64,000 nucleotides of DNA from Streptomyces apocyni (GTDB lineage: Bacteria > Actinomycetota > Actinomycetes > Streptomycetales > Streptomycetaceae): NCBI RefSeq assembly GCF_009739465.1, contig NZ_WHOM01000078.1, positions 113,230 through 177,229 of the forward strand, written 5' to 3'. Shown piece after piece: positions 50,548 through 59,139 of this stretch (position 1 is the first letter of the stretch; every line of letters starts with the position of its first letter). The notes under the pieces were generated by a model. The model ran no database searches, was not told the origin of the DNA, and saw only the letters and a program-made list of their open reading frames with translations. Position numbers and translations under genes: made by a program.

Positions 50548-51567
50548 CTACGCCGCCTGGGGATGCATCAGTCGGGCCAGCAGGTCGTCGAGGGCGACCA
50601 TGCCGGTGAACCGGCCGGTGTCGTCCCTGACGACGGCGAGCGAGGCACGGCACTCGCGCAGCCGCTCGATGGCCTGGCCGACCGTGTCCTGCCCGGTCAG
50701 TTCCGGCACCGGGCGGGCGAGGTCCCGGGCGGTGACCGCCCGGCCCCGGGCGCGGGCGATCAGTGCGTCGCGGGCATGGACGGATCCGACGACCAGCGGG
50801 CCGTCGAGCACCAGCAGGCGGCTGCGGTCGTGCTCGGCCGCTGTGGCGAGGATGGCGTCCACGTCGGCCTGGGCCGACACCGAGGTGATCCGCCCGACGG
50901 GCGTCTGGAGGTCGCCGACGGGCGTGTGCGGCTCGGTGAGGGAATTGGTGATCAGGTCGGAGTCGGCCTCGCTGATCAGGCCGAGGCGCTCGGACTCCTC
51001 GACGAGGTGCGTGAGCTGCTCGCGGTTGTGGACGGACGTGAGCTCGTCGCGCGGGGTGACCCGGCACATCCGCACCAGGGCGTTGCTGACCTTGTTGAGC
51101 AGCCAGATGAGCGGACGTACGACCTTGACCACCGCCCGGAAGGGCGGCGAGAGCAGCATCGCCGAGCGCTCGGGGTGGGCGATCGCCCAGGACTTGGGGG
51201 CCATCTCGCCGACCACCATGTGCAGGAACACCACCACGGCCATCGCGAAGGCGAAGGCGACGCCGTAGCTCAGCCCGCTGGGCAGTCCCACCTTGTGCAG
51301 CAGCGGGTCGAGTTCGTGCGAGATCGCGGGCTTGGAGATCGAGCCGAGGCCCAGGGTGCAGACGGTGATGCCGAGTTGAGCGCCCGCGAGCATGAGCGAC
51401 AGCTCGCGCATCCCGGCCAGCGCGGCCTTGGCGCCGCGCTGCCCCTCGGACGCCGCCTTCTCCATGCGATGCCGCTTGGCGGCGACGAGAGCGAACTCGG
51501 CGGCCACGAAGAAGCCGCTGGCGATCAGCAGGACGACAGTGACGAAGAGCGCCATCGGGAAACTCAT
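50548..51567 (-). CDS. CNNM/CorC-type membrane protein with CBS pair
   Basis: 339 residues. DUF21/CNNM transmembrane domain in the first ~180 residues (FPMALFVTVVLLIASGFFVA, MLAGAQLGITVCTLGLGS, GEMAPKSWAIAHPE), then a CBS pair (SVSAQADVDAILATAAEH and ECRASLAVVRDDTGRFTGMV). It lacks the C-terminal CorC_HlyC domain seen in its neighbour. Members are linked to Mg2+ or Na+ efflux. It starts inside the stop of the upstream homologous gene (ATGA), so the two may form a complex. Confidence 0.85.
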   Translation of the reverse strand: MSFPMALFVTVVLLIASGFFVAAEFALVAAKRHRMEKAASEGQRGAKAALAGMRELSLMLAGAQLGITVCTLGLGSISKPAISHELDPLLHKVGLPSGLSYGVAFAFAMAVVVFLHMVVGEMAPKSWAIAHPERSAMLLSPPFRAVVKVVRPLIWLLNKVSNALVRMCRVTPRDELTSVHNREQLTHLVEESERLGLISEADSDLITNSLTEPHTPVGDLQTPVGRITSVSAQADVDAILATAAEHDRSRLLVLDGPLVVGSVHARDALIARARGRAVTARDLARPVPELTGQDTVGQAIERLRECRASLAVVRDDTGRFTGMVALDDLLARLMHPQAA

Positions 51568-52964
51568 GCCAGCTCCTCCTTGCTCGAAGCGCTCCCGTTC
51601 GGAGCGCTCTCACTCCCGGCGCTCTCACTCGCGGCGCTCTCACTCGCATCGCTCTGAGCGGCCTGGCGCTCCAGGCGGATCTTCTTGGGTACGTGGCGGT
51701 CCAGGCCGCGTACGTCGATGACGGCCTTGCCGCCGTCGGGCAGTTCGACCGTGACGCGGTCGCCGACTGCCGGGAAGCGGCCAAGCTGGTCGACGATCAG
51801 GCCCGCGACGGTGTCGTAGTCCTCTTCCTCGGGCAGCTCGATGCCGGTGGCCTCGGCGACCTCGTCCAGGCGGCGTCCGGCGTCCACCAGCCAGCCGTCC
51901 CCGTCAGCGACGGCGAGTTCCACGACTGTGTCGCTTTCGTCGGCGATGTCCCCGACCAGTTCCTCGGCGATGTCCTCGTACGTGACGATGCCTGCCACGC
52001 CGCCGTGCTCGTCCAGGACGACGGCGAACTCGTCGCCCCGCTCACGCATCTGCGCCACCGCGTCCGGCAGCTCCAGCGTGTCCGGCAGCAGCAGCGGCCG
52101 CCGGGCGAGCGTGCCCGCCGTCGTACTGGTCAGGCTCTCGGCGGGCAGCCGCGTCAGCTCGCGGACGCCCAGCACACCGCCGACGTCGTCCGGGTGGTCG
52201 CCGAGGACCGGGTAGTTGGAGTGGCCGTGCTCGGCGATCAGTCTGACCGCGTCGGCCGCGCTCGCGCCCTTGCGGACGAAGACGGCGTCGGCGCGCGGCA
52301 CCATCACCTCGTCCAGGGTGCGCTCGGAGAACTCCAGGGCGTGATCGAGGAGCGCCGCGGTGTCCTTGGGCAGCTCGCCCTGCTCGTGGGACTCGCCGAT
52401 GAGGTGACCCAGCTCCTCCAGGGTCGCCCCGTGGTGCAGCTCCTCGACCGGTTCGATCCCGATGCGGCGCAGCAGCCTGTTCGCGGTGCTGTCGAAGATC
52501 CGTACGACAGGTCCGACGATCTTCAGATACGCGAGGGTGGAGGAGGCCAGGGACTTGGCGAGCCGGTCGGGCACGGCGAGCGCGAGGTTCTTCGGAGCCA
52601 GCTCGCCCAGGACCATCTGTACGACGGTGGCGAGGACGAAGGCGAGGACCACGGAGATGCCGCTGACGGCGCCGTCCGGGACACCCATCCCGTTCAGCAC
52701 GGGCCTGAGCAGCGCGGACACGGACGGCTCGGCGATGAAGCCGACGACCAGACCGGTGACCGTGATGCCGAGCTGGGCGCCCGACAGCATGAAGGACAGC
52801 CGCTCAAGGACCTTCAGGGCGCGGGCGGCACGCTTGTCCCCCGCTTCGGCCTCACGGGCCAGGGCGAGGCGGTCCGCGGAGACGTAGGCGAATTCCTGGG
52901 CGACGAAATAGCCCGTACCGGCGGTCAGGACGAAGACGGCCAGCAGGCCCAGCACTGCGCTCAT
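51564..52964 (-). CDS. CNNM/CorC-type membrane protein with CBS pair and CorC_HlyC domain
   Basis: 466 residues. CNNM domain (GYFVAQEFAYVSADRLALAR, FMLSGAQLGITVTGLVVGFI, LGELAPKNLALAVPDR), CBS pair (VMVPRADAVFVRKGASAADA and EFAVVLDEHGGVAGIVTYED), then CorC_HlyC (GWLVDAGRRLDEVAEATGIE, DTVAGLIVDQLGRFPAVGDR). The last ~30 residues are a Ser/Glu/Ala repeat (SESAASESAGSESA) from a 12-bp tandem DNA repeat. Tightly coupled to the next gene. Confidence 0.9.
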   Translation of the reverse strand: MSAVLGLLAVFVLTAGTGYFVAQEFAYVSADRLALAREAEAGDKRAARALKVLERLSFMLSGAQLGITVTGLVVGFIAEPSVSALLRPVLNGMGVPDGAVSGISVVLAFVLATVVQMVLGELAPKNLALAVPDRLAKSLASSTLAYLKIVGPVVRIFDSTANRLLRRIGIEPVEELHHGATLEELGHLIGESHEQGELPKDTAALLDHALEFSERTLDEVMVPRADAVFVRKGASAADAVRLIAEHGHSNYPVLGDHPDDVGGVLGVRELTRLPAESLTSTTAGTLARRPLLLPDTLELPDAVAQMRERGDEFAVVLDEHGGVAGIVTYEDIAEELVGDIADESDTVVELAVADGDGWLVDAGRRLDEVAEATGIELPEEEDYDTVAGLIVDQLGRFPAVGDRVTVELPDGGKAVIDVRGLDRHVPKKIRLERQAAQSDASESAASESAGSESAPNGSASSKEELA

Positions 52965-53229
52965 CGGCGCGTCATGGGAGAGCTGGCATCCTGGCGCCTG
53001 CCGCGATCACCGAGAGCGTCGAGGGCACGAGCATCGAGAGCGCCCAGGATCTGGCGGGGCGCGCGGAGAGGGCGAGGAGGGTGGGGACTGTGCCCCGGAG
53101 GGTCCGTCGGTCTGCCGGACAAGTGCTGGCTCCTTGTGAACTGGATCGGTTTCTGTGGAACGAGTCTCATGGCGGGTGAGTTCCTCCGCCACCGAGAGGC
53201 CCGTGCAGGTCAGCGCAGGTCAGCGCGGG
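52965..53229. other. Intergenic region, nothing recognised
   Basis: About 265 bases before the CNNM genes and after the acyltransferase stop; it should hold the CNNM operon promoter. Confidence 0.4.
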
Positions 53230-54432
53230 TCAGCGCCGGGACGTGGCGCGTTCGCGATCCCTGGCGGGGGTGGCGGCGTCGGGTGTGAAGGCCCACTCCA
53301 TCTTCGGCTCCATCGCGAAGCGGAACGCCCGCCGCACCGGTGGCGTACACAGCAGCGTGATCACCGTTGCGGCGATGAGCGTCACCACGATCTCGCCGAG
53401 CGGCTGGTGCACCCAGGCGGCGTCGTACCAGTCCCAGAAGCGGGAGCCCTTGGCCAGGAAGCCGTGTAGCAGGTAGCCGTACAGTGTGCCGGCGCCGAGC
53501 GCGGTGAACCACAGTTTACGGCCCGGGACCCAGGCGAAGAAACAGGCGACGAGAACCAGGGAGCAGCCGAACATCCCCAGCGTCATCACACCGCCCGCCC
53601 AGCCGGGCGCTGCGAGCTCCTGGGCGCTGTCGCGGCGGTAGAACCAGGCCGTGTTCATCCGCTCGGTCGCCCAGTACGCGAAGACCAGCGCCGCCGCGAA
53701 GACCGGGACCGCCAGGACCCGTACTTCCTTGCGGCGCACCAGCTGGAAGTGCTCCGGCTTCAGGCGGAGCCCGAGGACGAAGAAGGGCAAGAACTGCAGC
53801 ACCCGTTGCAGGTCGAGGTCGTCGCCGATGTCCGGGGACACGGACGCCAGGACGGCGATGGCGACGGCCAGCGACAGCGGCCAGCGCACCATCTTCCACA
53901 GCGGGGTGGTCAGCCGCCAGATGAACAGCGCGGCCAGGAACCAGGTCAGGTACCAGGGGTCGAGCAGGCTGATCGGATACGTCGGGTCGTCATCCGCCCA
54001 CCGTTTGAAGAAGGTGTACGCGACCTCGAAGATCACGTACGGCACCGCGATCCCGGTGACCAGGCGCTTGAGGCGGTCCGGGCTCGCGTCGAAGCTGCGC
54101 GAGAAGTAGCCGGAGATGACGATGAACGCCGGCATGTGGAAGGTGTACACGGTGATGTACAGCGCGGCCGCGGCCCGGCTGTCGTCGCGCAGCGGCTCCC
54201 ACGCGTGCCCCAGCGCCACCAGGACGATCGCGAGGTACTTGGCGTTGTCGAAGAACGCGTCCCGCTGCTTGACCGGCCTGTCGGCACCCGTCGCTCGGTC
54301 GGCACCCGCCGCCGACTCGCCCTGGGCTGCCCAGTCCTGAGCCGCCCCGCCACCGGAGTCCGTGTCGGGGGCAGGCCACTGCCGGGGAAGCGGCGGCGCG
54401 TGGCGGCGTGTCAGCCGCAGCATGTTGCTCAC
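53230..54432 (-). CDS. Membrane acyltransferase (acyltransferase-3 / fucose-4-O-acetylase type)
   Basis: 400 residues from GTG 54432, which has AGGAG seven bases upstream. A short polar N-terminus is followed by RDAFFDNAKYLAIVLVALGH (the family's first TM with conserved His), ITVYTFHMPAFIVISGYFSR, WYLTWFLAALFIWRL and about seven further TM helices, ending in a cytoplasmic basic tail. It transfers acetyl or similar groups to sugars or polymers across the membrane. No polysaccharide genes are next to it. Confidence 0.85.
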   Translation of the reverse strand: MSNMLRLTRRHAPPLPRQWPAPDTDSGGGAAQDWAAQGESAAGADRATGADRPVKQRDAFFDNAKYLAIVLVALGHAWEPLRDDSRAAAALYITVYTFHMPAFIVISGYFSRSFDASPDRLKRLVTGIAVPYVIFEVAYTFFKRWADDDPTYPISLLDPWYLTWFLAALFIWRLTTPLWKMVRWPLSLAVAIAVLASVSPDIGDDLDLQRVLQFLPFFVLGLRLKPEHFQLVRRKEVRVLAVPVFAAALVFAYWATERMNTAWFYRRDSAQELAAPGWAGGVMTLGMFGCSLVLVACFFAWVPGRKLWFTALGAGTLYGYLLHGFLAKGSRFWDWYDAAWVHQPLGEIVVTLIAATVITLLCTPPVRRAFRFAMEPKMEWAFTPDAATPARDRERATSRR

Positions 54433-54760
54433 GATTGCTCCTGTGGGGAACCTCGGCGCGGCCGTCCTCGTCTTACACGGGTTACGGAGTCGCGTCGCAG
54501 CAGAACATCCCCAGCACCCTAGCCACACACCTACAGCCCCGTAAAACCCCCCTCCCGGTCATCACAAATGACCGGCAAAGCTTCCAGGTCAAGCCCGCTG
54601 GCGGCCTGAATGGCGACGGTTTTCGGACGTTCCCGCGGCAGCTTCTGGAGGAGGGCCTGGACCGGCCCCGGCAGCTCTAAGCTGCTAATCGCCTGGGGAG
54701 AAACCGGTCCCTTTCCCCTCCACCTTCACCACCTCACCTCACCTCACCTGGAGCAGACGC

Positions 54761-54982
54761 ATGGCTTCGATCGACCTGGACAAGGTGCTCGACAAGGCGT
54801 GGGCGGACAAGAGCCTGCCCGAGATACTGGCGGCTCCGGCCTCGGCCCTGAAAGGGGTGTCCGACCGCGATGGAGAGCTGCTTCAGGAGGCGTTCGGGGT
54901 CAAGACTGTGGCCGATCTTGCCGAGTTGAAGTACGTCCGATGGGCCCAGGCACTGGCTGCCCTGGACACGTCAGCGAAGTAA
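54761..54982 (+). CDS. 73-residue helical protein, conserved-looking
   Basis: MASIDLDKVLDKAWADKSLP and SDRDGELLQEAFGVKTVADL then ELKYVRWAQALAALD. The middle resembles a helix-hairpin-helix turn (LQEAFGVKTVADLA). A CTGGAG lies upstream. Widespread-looking actinobacterial small protein; role unknown. Confidence 0.65.
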   Translation: MASIDLDKVLDKAWADKSLPEILAAPASALKGVSDRDGELLQEAFGVKTVADLAELKYVRWAQALAALDTSAK

Positions 54983-55034
54983 CCGAACCAGCCCAGTCAC
55001 AAGAACCACACGCACGTAAGGGGTGAACGCCACG

Positions 55035-56084
55035 ATGGTGTTCAAACGGCTGCTCGGCTCGCTCGGCGTCGGCGCACCCACGGTCGACACGGTCCTCGAC
55101 CCGGGTGCGGCCCTGCCCGGCGGCACGCTCTCAGGGCAGGTCCGCCTCAAGGGCGGCAGTGCCGACTTCGACATCGAGCACATCACCTTGGAGCTGGTCG
55201 CCCGGGTCGAGGTCGAGCACGAGGACGGGGAGGGCGAAGGCGCCGTCGCCTTCGAGCGGTTCGTCGTCGGCGGCGGGTTCCGGCTCGCCGAAGGCGAGGA
55301 GCGCGGCATCCCGTTCGGTGTGACGCTGCCGTGGGAGACCCCGGTCACCGAGCTGTACGGCCAGGGCCTCGGCGTCGTCCTCGGCGTGCGCACCGAGCTG
55401 TCGGTGGCGGGCGCCAAGGACAAGGGCGACCTCGACCCGCTCACCGTGCGTCCCCTGCCGGTGCAGGAGGCGATCCTGGAGGCCCTGGGCCAGCTCGGCT
55501 TCGGCTTCACGTCCGCCGACCTCGAGTACGGCCGTATCGGCGGCACCGGCCAGCAGCTCCCCTTCTACCAGGAGATCGAGCTCGCCCCGGCCCCGCAGTA
55601 CGCCCACGCGGTGAACGAGATCGAGGTGTCCTTCCTCGCCCACCCCGGCGGCATGGAGGTGGTTCTGGAGGCCGACAAGCGCGGCGGATTCCTCTCCTCC
55701 GGCCACGACGCGGTCACCCGATTCACGGTCACCCATGAGGAGGCGGGGCGCCCGGACTGGTACGCGGTGGTCGAGGGCTGGGTCCAGGCTCTGGTCGAGC
55801 ACCGCGCGTCGGACGGCTCGTACGGCTCGTATGGCTCGTATGGCTCGCACGACGCGTACGGCCATGGCGGTCCCTACGCCGCGGGGCACGACCACCACGG
55901 GCACCACGACCACCACGGGCACGAGGGCCACCACCGCTCTGGCCCCGGTATGGGCACCGTGGTCGCCGCGGGCGCGGCCGGGCTCGCCGTCGGTGTCGTC
56001 GGCGGCATGGTCGCTGGCGAAGTAGTCGACGAGGTCGGCGACTACTTCGAGGGAGACGAAGGGGACGAAGGGGATGAAGAGTAA
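55035..56084 (+). CDS. Spo0M-like sporulation-control protein with His-rich tail
   Basis: 349 residues from ATG 55035 (MVFKRLLGSLGVGAPTVDTV), preferred since AAGGGG fits it better than the GTG at 55023. The arrestin-like Spo0M domain covers ~1-240 (VDTVLDPGAALPGGTLSGQV, LPFYQEIELAP, EVSFLAHPGGMEVVLEADKR). A tandem repeat SYGSYGSYGSHDAYG, a His-rich stretch (HDHHGHHDHHGHEGHH) that could bind metal, and a Gly/Ala/Val hydrophobic patch (VVAAGAAGLAVGVVGGMVAG) complete it. Bacillus Spo0M affects sporulation; the actinobacterial role is open. Confidence 0.88.
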   Translation: MVFKRLLGSLGVGAPTVDTVLDPGAALPGGTLSGQVRLKGGSADFDIEHITLELVARVEVEHEDGEGEGAVAFERFVVGGGFRLAEGEERGIPFGVTLPWETPVTELYGQGLGVVLGVRTELSVAGAKDKGDLDPLTVRPLPVQEAILEALGQLGFGFTSADLEYGRIGGTGQQLPFYQEIELAPAPQYAHAVNEIEVSFLAHPGGMEVVLEADKRGGFLSSGHDAVTRFTVTHEEAGRPDWYAVVEGWVQALVEHRASDGSYGSYGSYGSHDAYGHGGPYAAGHDHHGHHDHHGHEGHHRSGPGMGTVVAAGAAGLAVGVVGGMVAGEVVDEVGDYFEGDEGDEGDEE

Positions 56085-56125
56085 GCAACGGGCCGCCACG
56101 AACCCCCCGCTCTGTGACTGAGCCC

Positions 56126-56604
56126 TCAGTTCAGGTGGTGGGTGTCGTTGAGGGTCCGCACCGTGGCGGTGCCGTCCTCGTCGTACGTCACCGTCGACAG
56201 GGAGGCCGCCCCGGCCTCCATGCGGAATAACGTGTGCGGTGGGGCCTGGAGGGCGAGGCGGAGCACGCCTCCAGGTCGTCCGGGTAGCGTGCGCGGATTT
56301 CGGCGAAGGTCAGACCATCCCAGGCGCCGAAGTCCGCTTCCCGCAGGTCCCGGTCGATCTGGACGCTCAGGCCGAGGCGTGCGGCCACGGCCTGAGCGGT
56401 CTCCCGGCAGCGACGCATCGGTGACGTGACGACCGCCTCGATGTCGCCGCGGTGGGCGACGGCGTCCGCTGCCGCCTGGGCTTGGCGGCGTCCGACCGGC
56501 GAGAGGCCCGGGTTGGAGCCGCCGCTGCCGGAGAGCCGCCGCCCAGGCGTGAGCAGGGTCTCGCCGTGCCGCAGCAGAACGAGCGTCGTCACGTCGCTCC
56601 TCAC
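56126..56604 (-). pseudogene. Histidine phosphatase with internal deletion
   Basis: From GTG 56604 the N-terminal part is good: TLVLLRHGETLLTPGRRLSG (catalytic RHG), EAVVTSPMRRCRETAQAVAA and READFGAWDGLTFAEI. After YPDDLEA the frame breaks and jumps to the end of the domain (PHTLFRMEAGAASLSTVTYD, TATVRTLNDTHHLN). About 75 residues, including the second catalytic His, are missing. Its GTG overlaps the stop of the preceding gene fragment. Confidence 0.8.
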
Positions 56605-56906
56605 TTCGTGGTCGTCGCGAAGTGGTCCCGTACGGCGTCGGTCTGCTTCTCCATGACGTCGATGATGGCCTCAACCACCTTCAGGTCCGCGTCGTCGGCG
56701 ATCTCCAGGATCCGGGACCACTCGAAGAAGCTGCGGGCCGGGTCGTTGGTGGTGGGGCGTACCCGGATGGTGGCCTCGTAGCTCTGGACTCCGCTGGTGG
56801 GGGCAATGGCCCGGTAGGACTGGGCGTGACCTTGGAGGCTCTGGTAGGGCAGGGACTCCCACAGGGCGTCGGCGAGTGCCGGGTTGCGGTCGTCAAGGTC
56901 GGCGGG
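56601..56906 (-). pseudogene. Truncated gene fragment, possible DUF3830/SRPBCC fusion relic
   Basis: The frame reads DLDDRNPALADALWESLPYQ, QSYRAIAPTSGVQSYEATIR, PARSFFEWSRILEIADDADL and IDVMEKQTDAVRDHFATTTK before the stop at 56601. It has good codon bias but no start codon, and its 5' end is lost where the neighbouring hydrolase gene ends. The first part recalls the cyclophilin-like DUF3830 fold and the second the end of SRPBCC lipid-binding proteins, so it may be a deletion fusion. Its stop overlaps the start of the histidine phosphatase. Confidence 0.55.
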
Positions 56907-56907
56907 C

Positions 56908-57696
56908 TCAGGAGTGGGCGTGACAGAAGGCGCGCACGGCGCGGTTGAACTCCTCGGGCCGTTCCAGGTTGCTGAGGTGTCCCGCGCCCGGGATCACGAC
57001 CAACTCGGCGTGCGGGATCGCGTCCTGGAACTGCCGTGCGACGGCCAGTGGCGAGCGCACATCCTGTTCGCCCCAGAGCAACAGGGTGGGCACCGACACA
57101 GTGGGCAGCAGATCCCGCTGATCGGTCTCGGCCATCAGCGCCAGCTGCTTCCGCATGGCCTCCGGGCGTACGACGGCCGCCATCGCGTCCAGTAGCGGTA
57201 CGTACGCCGCGGGCGGCTCGCCAGCGAACAGTCCGGGCAGGGTCGGATCGAACTCACCGCGCGGCGCGTCCAGCATCTGGCGCGCGCCCTCGACCCGGGC
57301 TCGTACCTCCTCCGGGGGCAGGGAGCCCTTCCAGCCCGCGTAGGAGTCAGCGAGAATCAACGTCCGTACCAAGTCCGGATGCCGACGGTAGAACTCCAGG
57401 GCGAGGGTGCCGCCCCACGAGAGACCGGCGATGTGCGCCGGACCAAGTCGCAGCGAGTCCACGACCTCGGCGAGACAGCGCGCGTAGTCCACGAGGCCGA
57501 ACGACTCGGGGACATCGGCGGAACGGCCCGCTCCTGGCTCATCCCAGGCCACGGCCGTGAACTCATCTGACAGCACGTCACATTGCGTCCGCCAGACGCG
57601 GGCGTCCTCCCCCGCGCCGTGCAGGAACACCACGGGCGGCCCCTCGCCAACCCGGTCGTAGACGATCTCCAGACCGTTGACTCGCACCATCGCCAC
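56908..57696 (-). CDS. Alpha/beta-fold hydrolase
   Basis: 262 residues. Oxyanion motif VVFLHGAGEDARVW near 23, nucleophile Ser in AGLSWGGTLALEF near 93, acid Asp in LLLWGEQDVRSPLAV near 207, and His in IPGAGHLSNLERPEEF near 240. Complete catalytic triad and normal length. Substrate unknown; esterase, lactonase or C-C hydrolase are all possible. Confidence 0.9.
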   Translation of the reverse strand: MAMVRVNGLEIVYDRVGEGPPVVFLHGAGEDARVWRTQCDVLSDEFTAVAWDEPGAGRSADVPESFGLVDYARCLAEVVDSLRLGPAHIAGLSWGGTLALEFYRRHPDLVRTLILADSYAGWKGSLPPEEVRARVEGARQMLDAPRGEFDPTLPGLFAGEPPAAYVPLLDAMAAVVRPEAMRKQLALMAETDQRDLLPTVSVPTLLLWGEQDVRSPLAVARQFQDAIPHAELVVIPGAGHLSNLERPEEFNRAVRAFCHAHS

Positions 57697-57812
57697 GACT
57701 CCAGGCTAGGTCCGCCCACCGCCGCTGTCGCGGTGGCAGCGGGCACACCGGCCCGGGCAGGCGGGCTCCCAGGGAGGGCCGGGTAGCCGCACTGGTTGGT
57801 TGCGGCGCGCTC

Positions 57813-58513
57813 TCAATTCCCTTCGCAGCCGATGCCGTCACCATCGGCGTCGAGGTTGTGAGGGTCGCCGCCGCTGACATCGACGGGGCCGGGCAGGTCC
57901 GAGCAGTCGACGTCGGGAACGCCTGCGGGCGGTCCCGGTGGGTAGCTCTGGCGGGGCTCCGGCGCCGGGCTGTCCACACGTCGAATATCGGCGTCGACTA
58001 TGACCCCACTCTCGACCGTGTATGTGCCGGCGAAGGAGTGCACGGTCCCGTCTGTTTGCAAGGCGTCGAGCGTGACCATCACGACGCTGCCGCGGACATC
58101 CACGATCTGGACGGTGTCATGGACGGTATCGGCGAATCCTGCCGCGAAGGACGCGTAGGAGCGCTCAAGGTTCTTTCCTCCCAGGTCCCACGCCCGACGG
58201 TAGTCACCTGCGTTGATCGCCGCGAAATACCTCTCGACGGTGGTGGCGGCATCAGCGGTAGGTGCGGGCGGCGGCTTGGGCGTCGGGGACGTCCTGGGTG
58301 TCGCGGGCTCCGCAGGCTCCGCAGGCTTCGTGGGCGCCTTCGGTGTGGTGGGAGCGGGCGTCGGCTCGACAGTGAAGGTTTCGGTACTGGTGACGGTCGG
58401 ACCCGGCCTGTTCGGCCCCGGCTCACCGGAACCGCCACAAGCGGCGGCTCCCCCCCCAGCGCCATGGCTCCCGCTAGGAGAACAACAGCAGCCTTGGAGA
58501 GAACCTGCATCAT
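57813..58513 (-). pseudogene. Excalibur-domain lipoprotein, frame broken at a G8 run
   Basis: The 5' part from ATG 58513 gives a lipoprotein signal (MQVLSKAAVVLLAGAMALGG). The next frame continues with GAAACGGSGEPGPNRPGPTV, which supplies the lipobox Cys. The two join if the eight-base c run at 58450-58457 (G8 on the coding strand) has nine bases. Downstream are a Thr/Pro linker, a helical domain (VERYFAAINAGDYRRAWDLG) and a C-terminal Excalibur domain (HNLDADGDGIGCEGN, calcium-binding DxDxDG). One-base loss in a homopolymer suggests sequencing error or phase variation. Confidence 0.7.
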
Positions 58514-58593
58514 CGGGCATCACCTCGCCGATTTCCCCCTCACTCAAGTGTGCGACGCAGCGAGACTGGCGAACAAACGCCTCCGGTGACGTC

Positions 58594-58944
58594 TCAGCCG
58601 ACGAACGTGGAGTGGCTGGGGGTGAGGTTCAGGTAGCCGGCGCCGGTGCTGAAGCGGCGCATCGCGGAGGCGAAGACGCGCCCGGCCGTGATCGTCTGCT
58701 CGTCGTCGGACGGGTCCGCCAGGACTGCCATGCCCAGGACCGGTCGGCCGCGCAGTTCTCGGGTGCGGCGTCGGCGCAGTCCCGCCAGCCGCGCAGCACC
58801 TCGGCGCCACGTTGCATCGGGAACATCGCCAGCCCCGCGAGGACCGTCGGGCCGAGGGACGCAGCCGGAACTCGAACTCGGTGACGTACGGCCTGGCGGG
58901 AATGAGGGAACGAGTGGCCCTGCTGTCAGCAGCGCGACCGCCAA
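58594..58944 (-). pseudogene. FAD-linked oxidase C-terminal remnant
   Basis: Pieces in two frames (MFPMQRGAEVLRGWRDCADA, then VLGMAVLADPSDDEQTITAG and RRFSTGAGYLNLTPSHSTFV) recall the C-terminal part of berberine-bridge/FAD-linked oxidases. No FAD-binding part remains. It abuts a LuxR remnant on the opposite strand, so a deletion junction lies near 58930. Confidence 0.45.
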
Positions 58945-59056
58945 GACCTATGTGACCCGGCTGCTCGCCAAGGTGGACTCCCGTGACCGCGTACAACTGG
59001 TGATCATCGCCTACGAGGCGGGCCTGGTGTCCCCTCGTCTGCACCCGCCCGCTTAG
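58926..59056 (+). pseudogene. Response-regulator LuxR-domain remnant
   Basis: The last ~43 codons read SSATAKTYVTRLLAKVDSRD then RVQLVIIAYEAGLVSP, the second half of a NarL/LuxR HTH. Nothing of the receiver domain is left. The stop lies just before the first kinase gene's promoter. Confidence 0.65.
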
Positions 59057-59139
59057 GCTGTTTCCCCTGGTCACCTCATCAGTTGAGCACGGATTCAAGG
59101 GTGCGGGGGGGTGCAGGGGATTCAGGGGGAGACGGGGCG

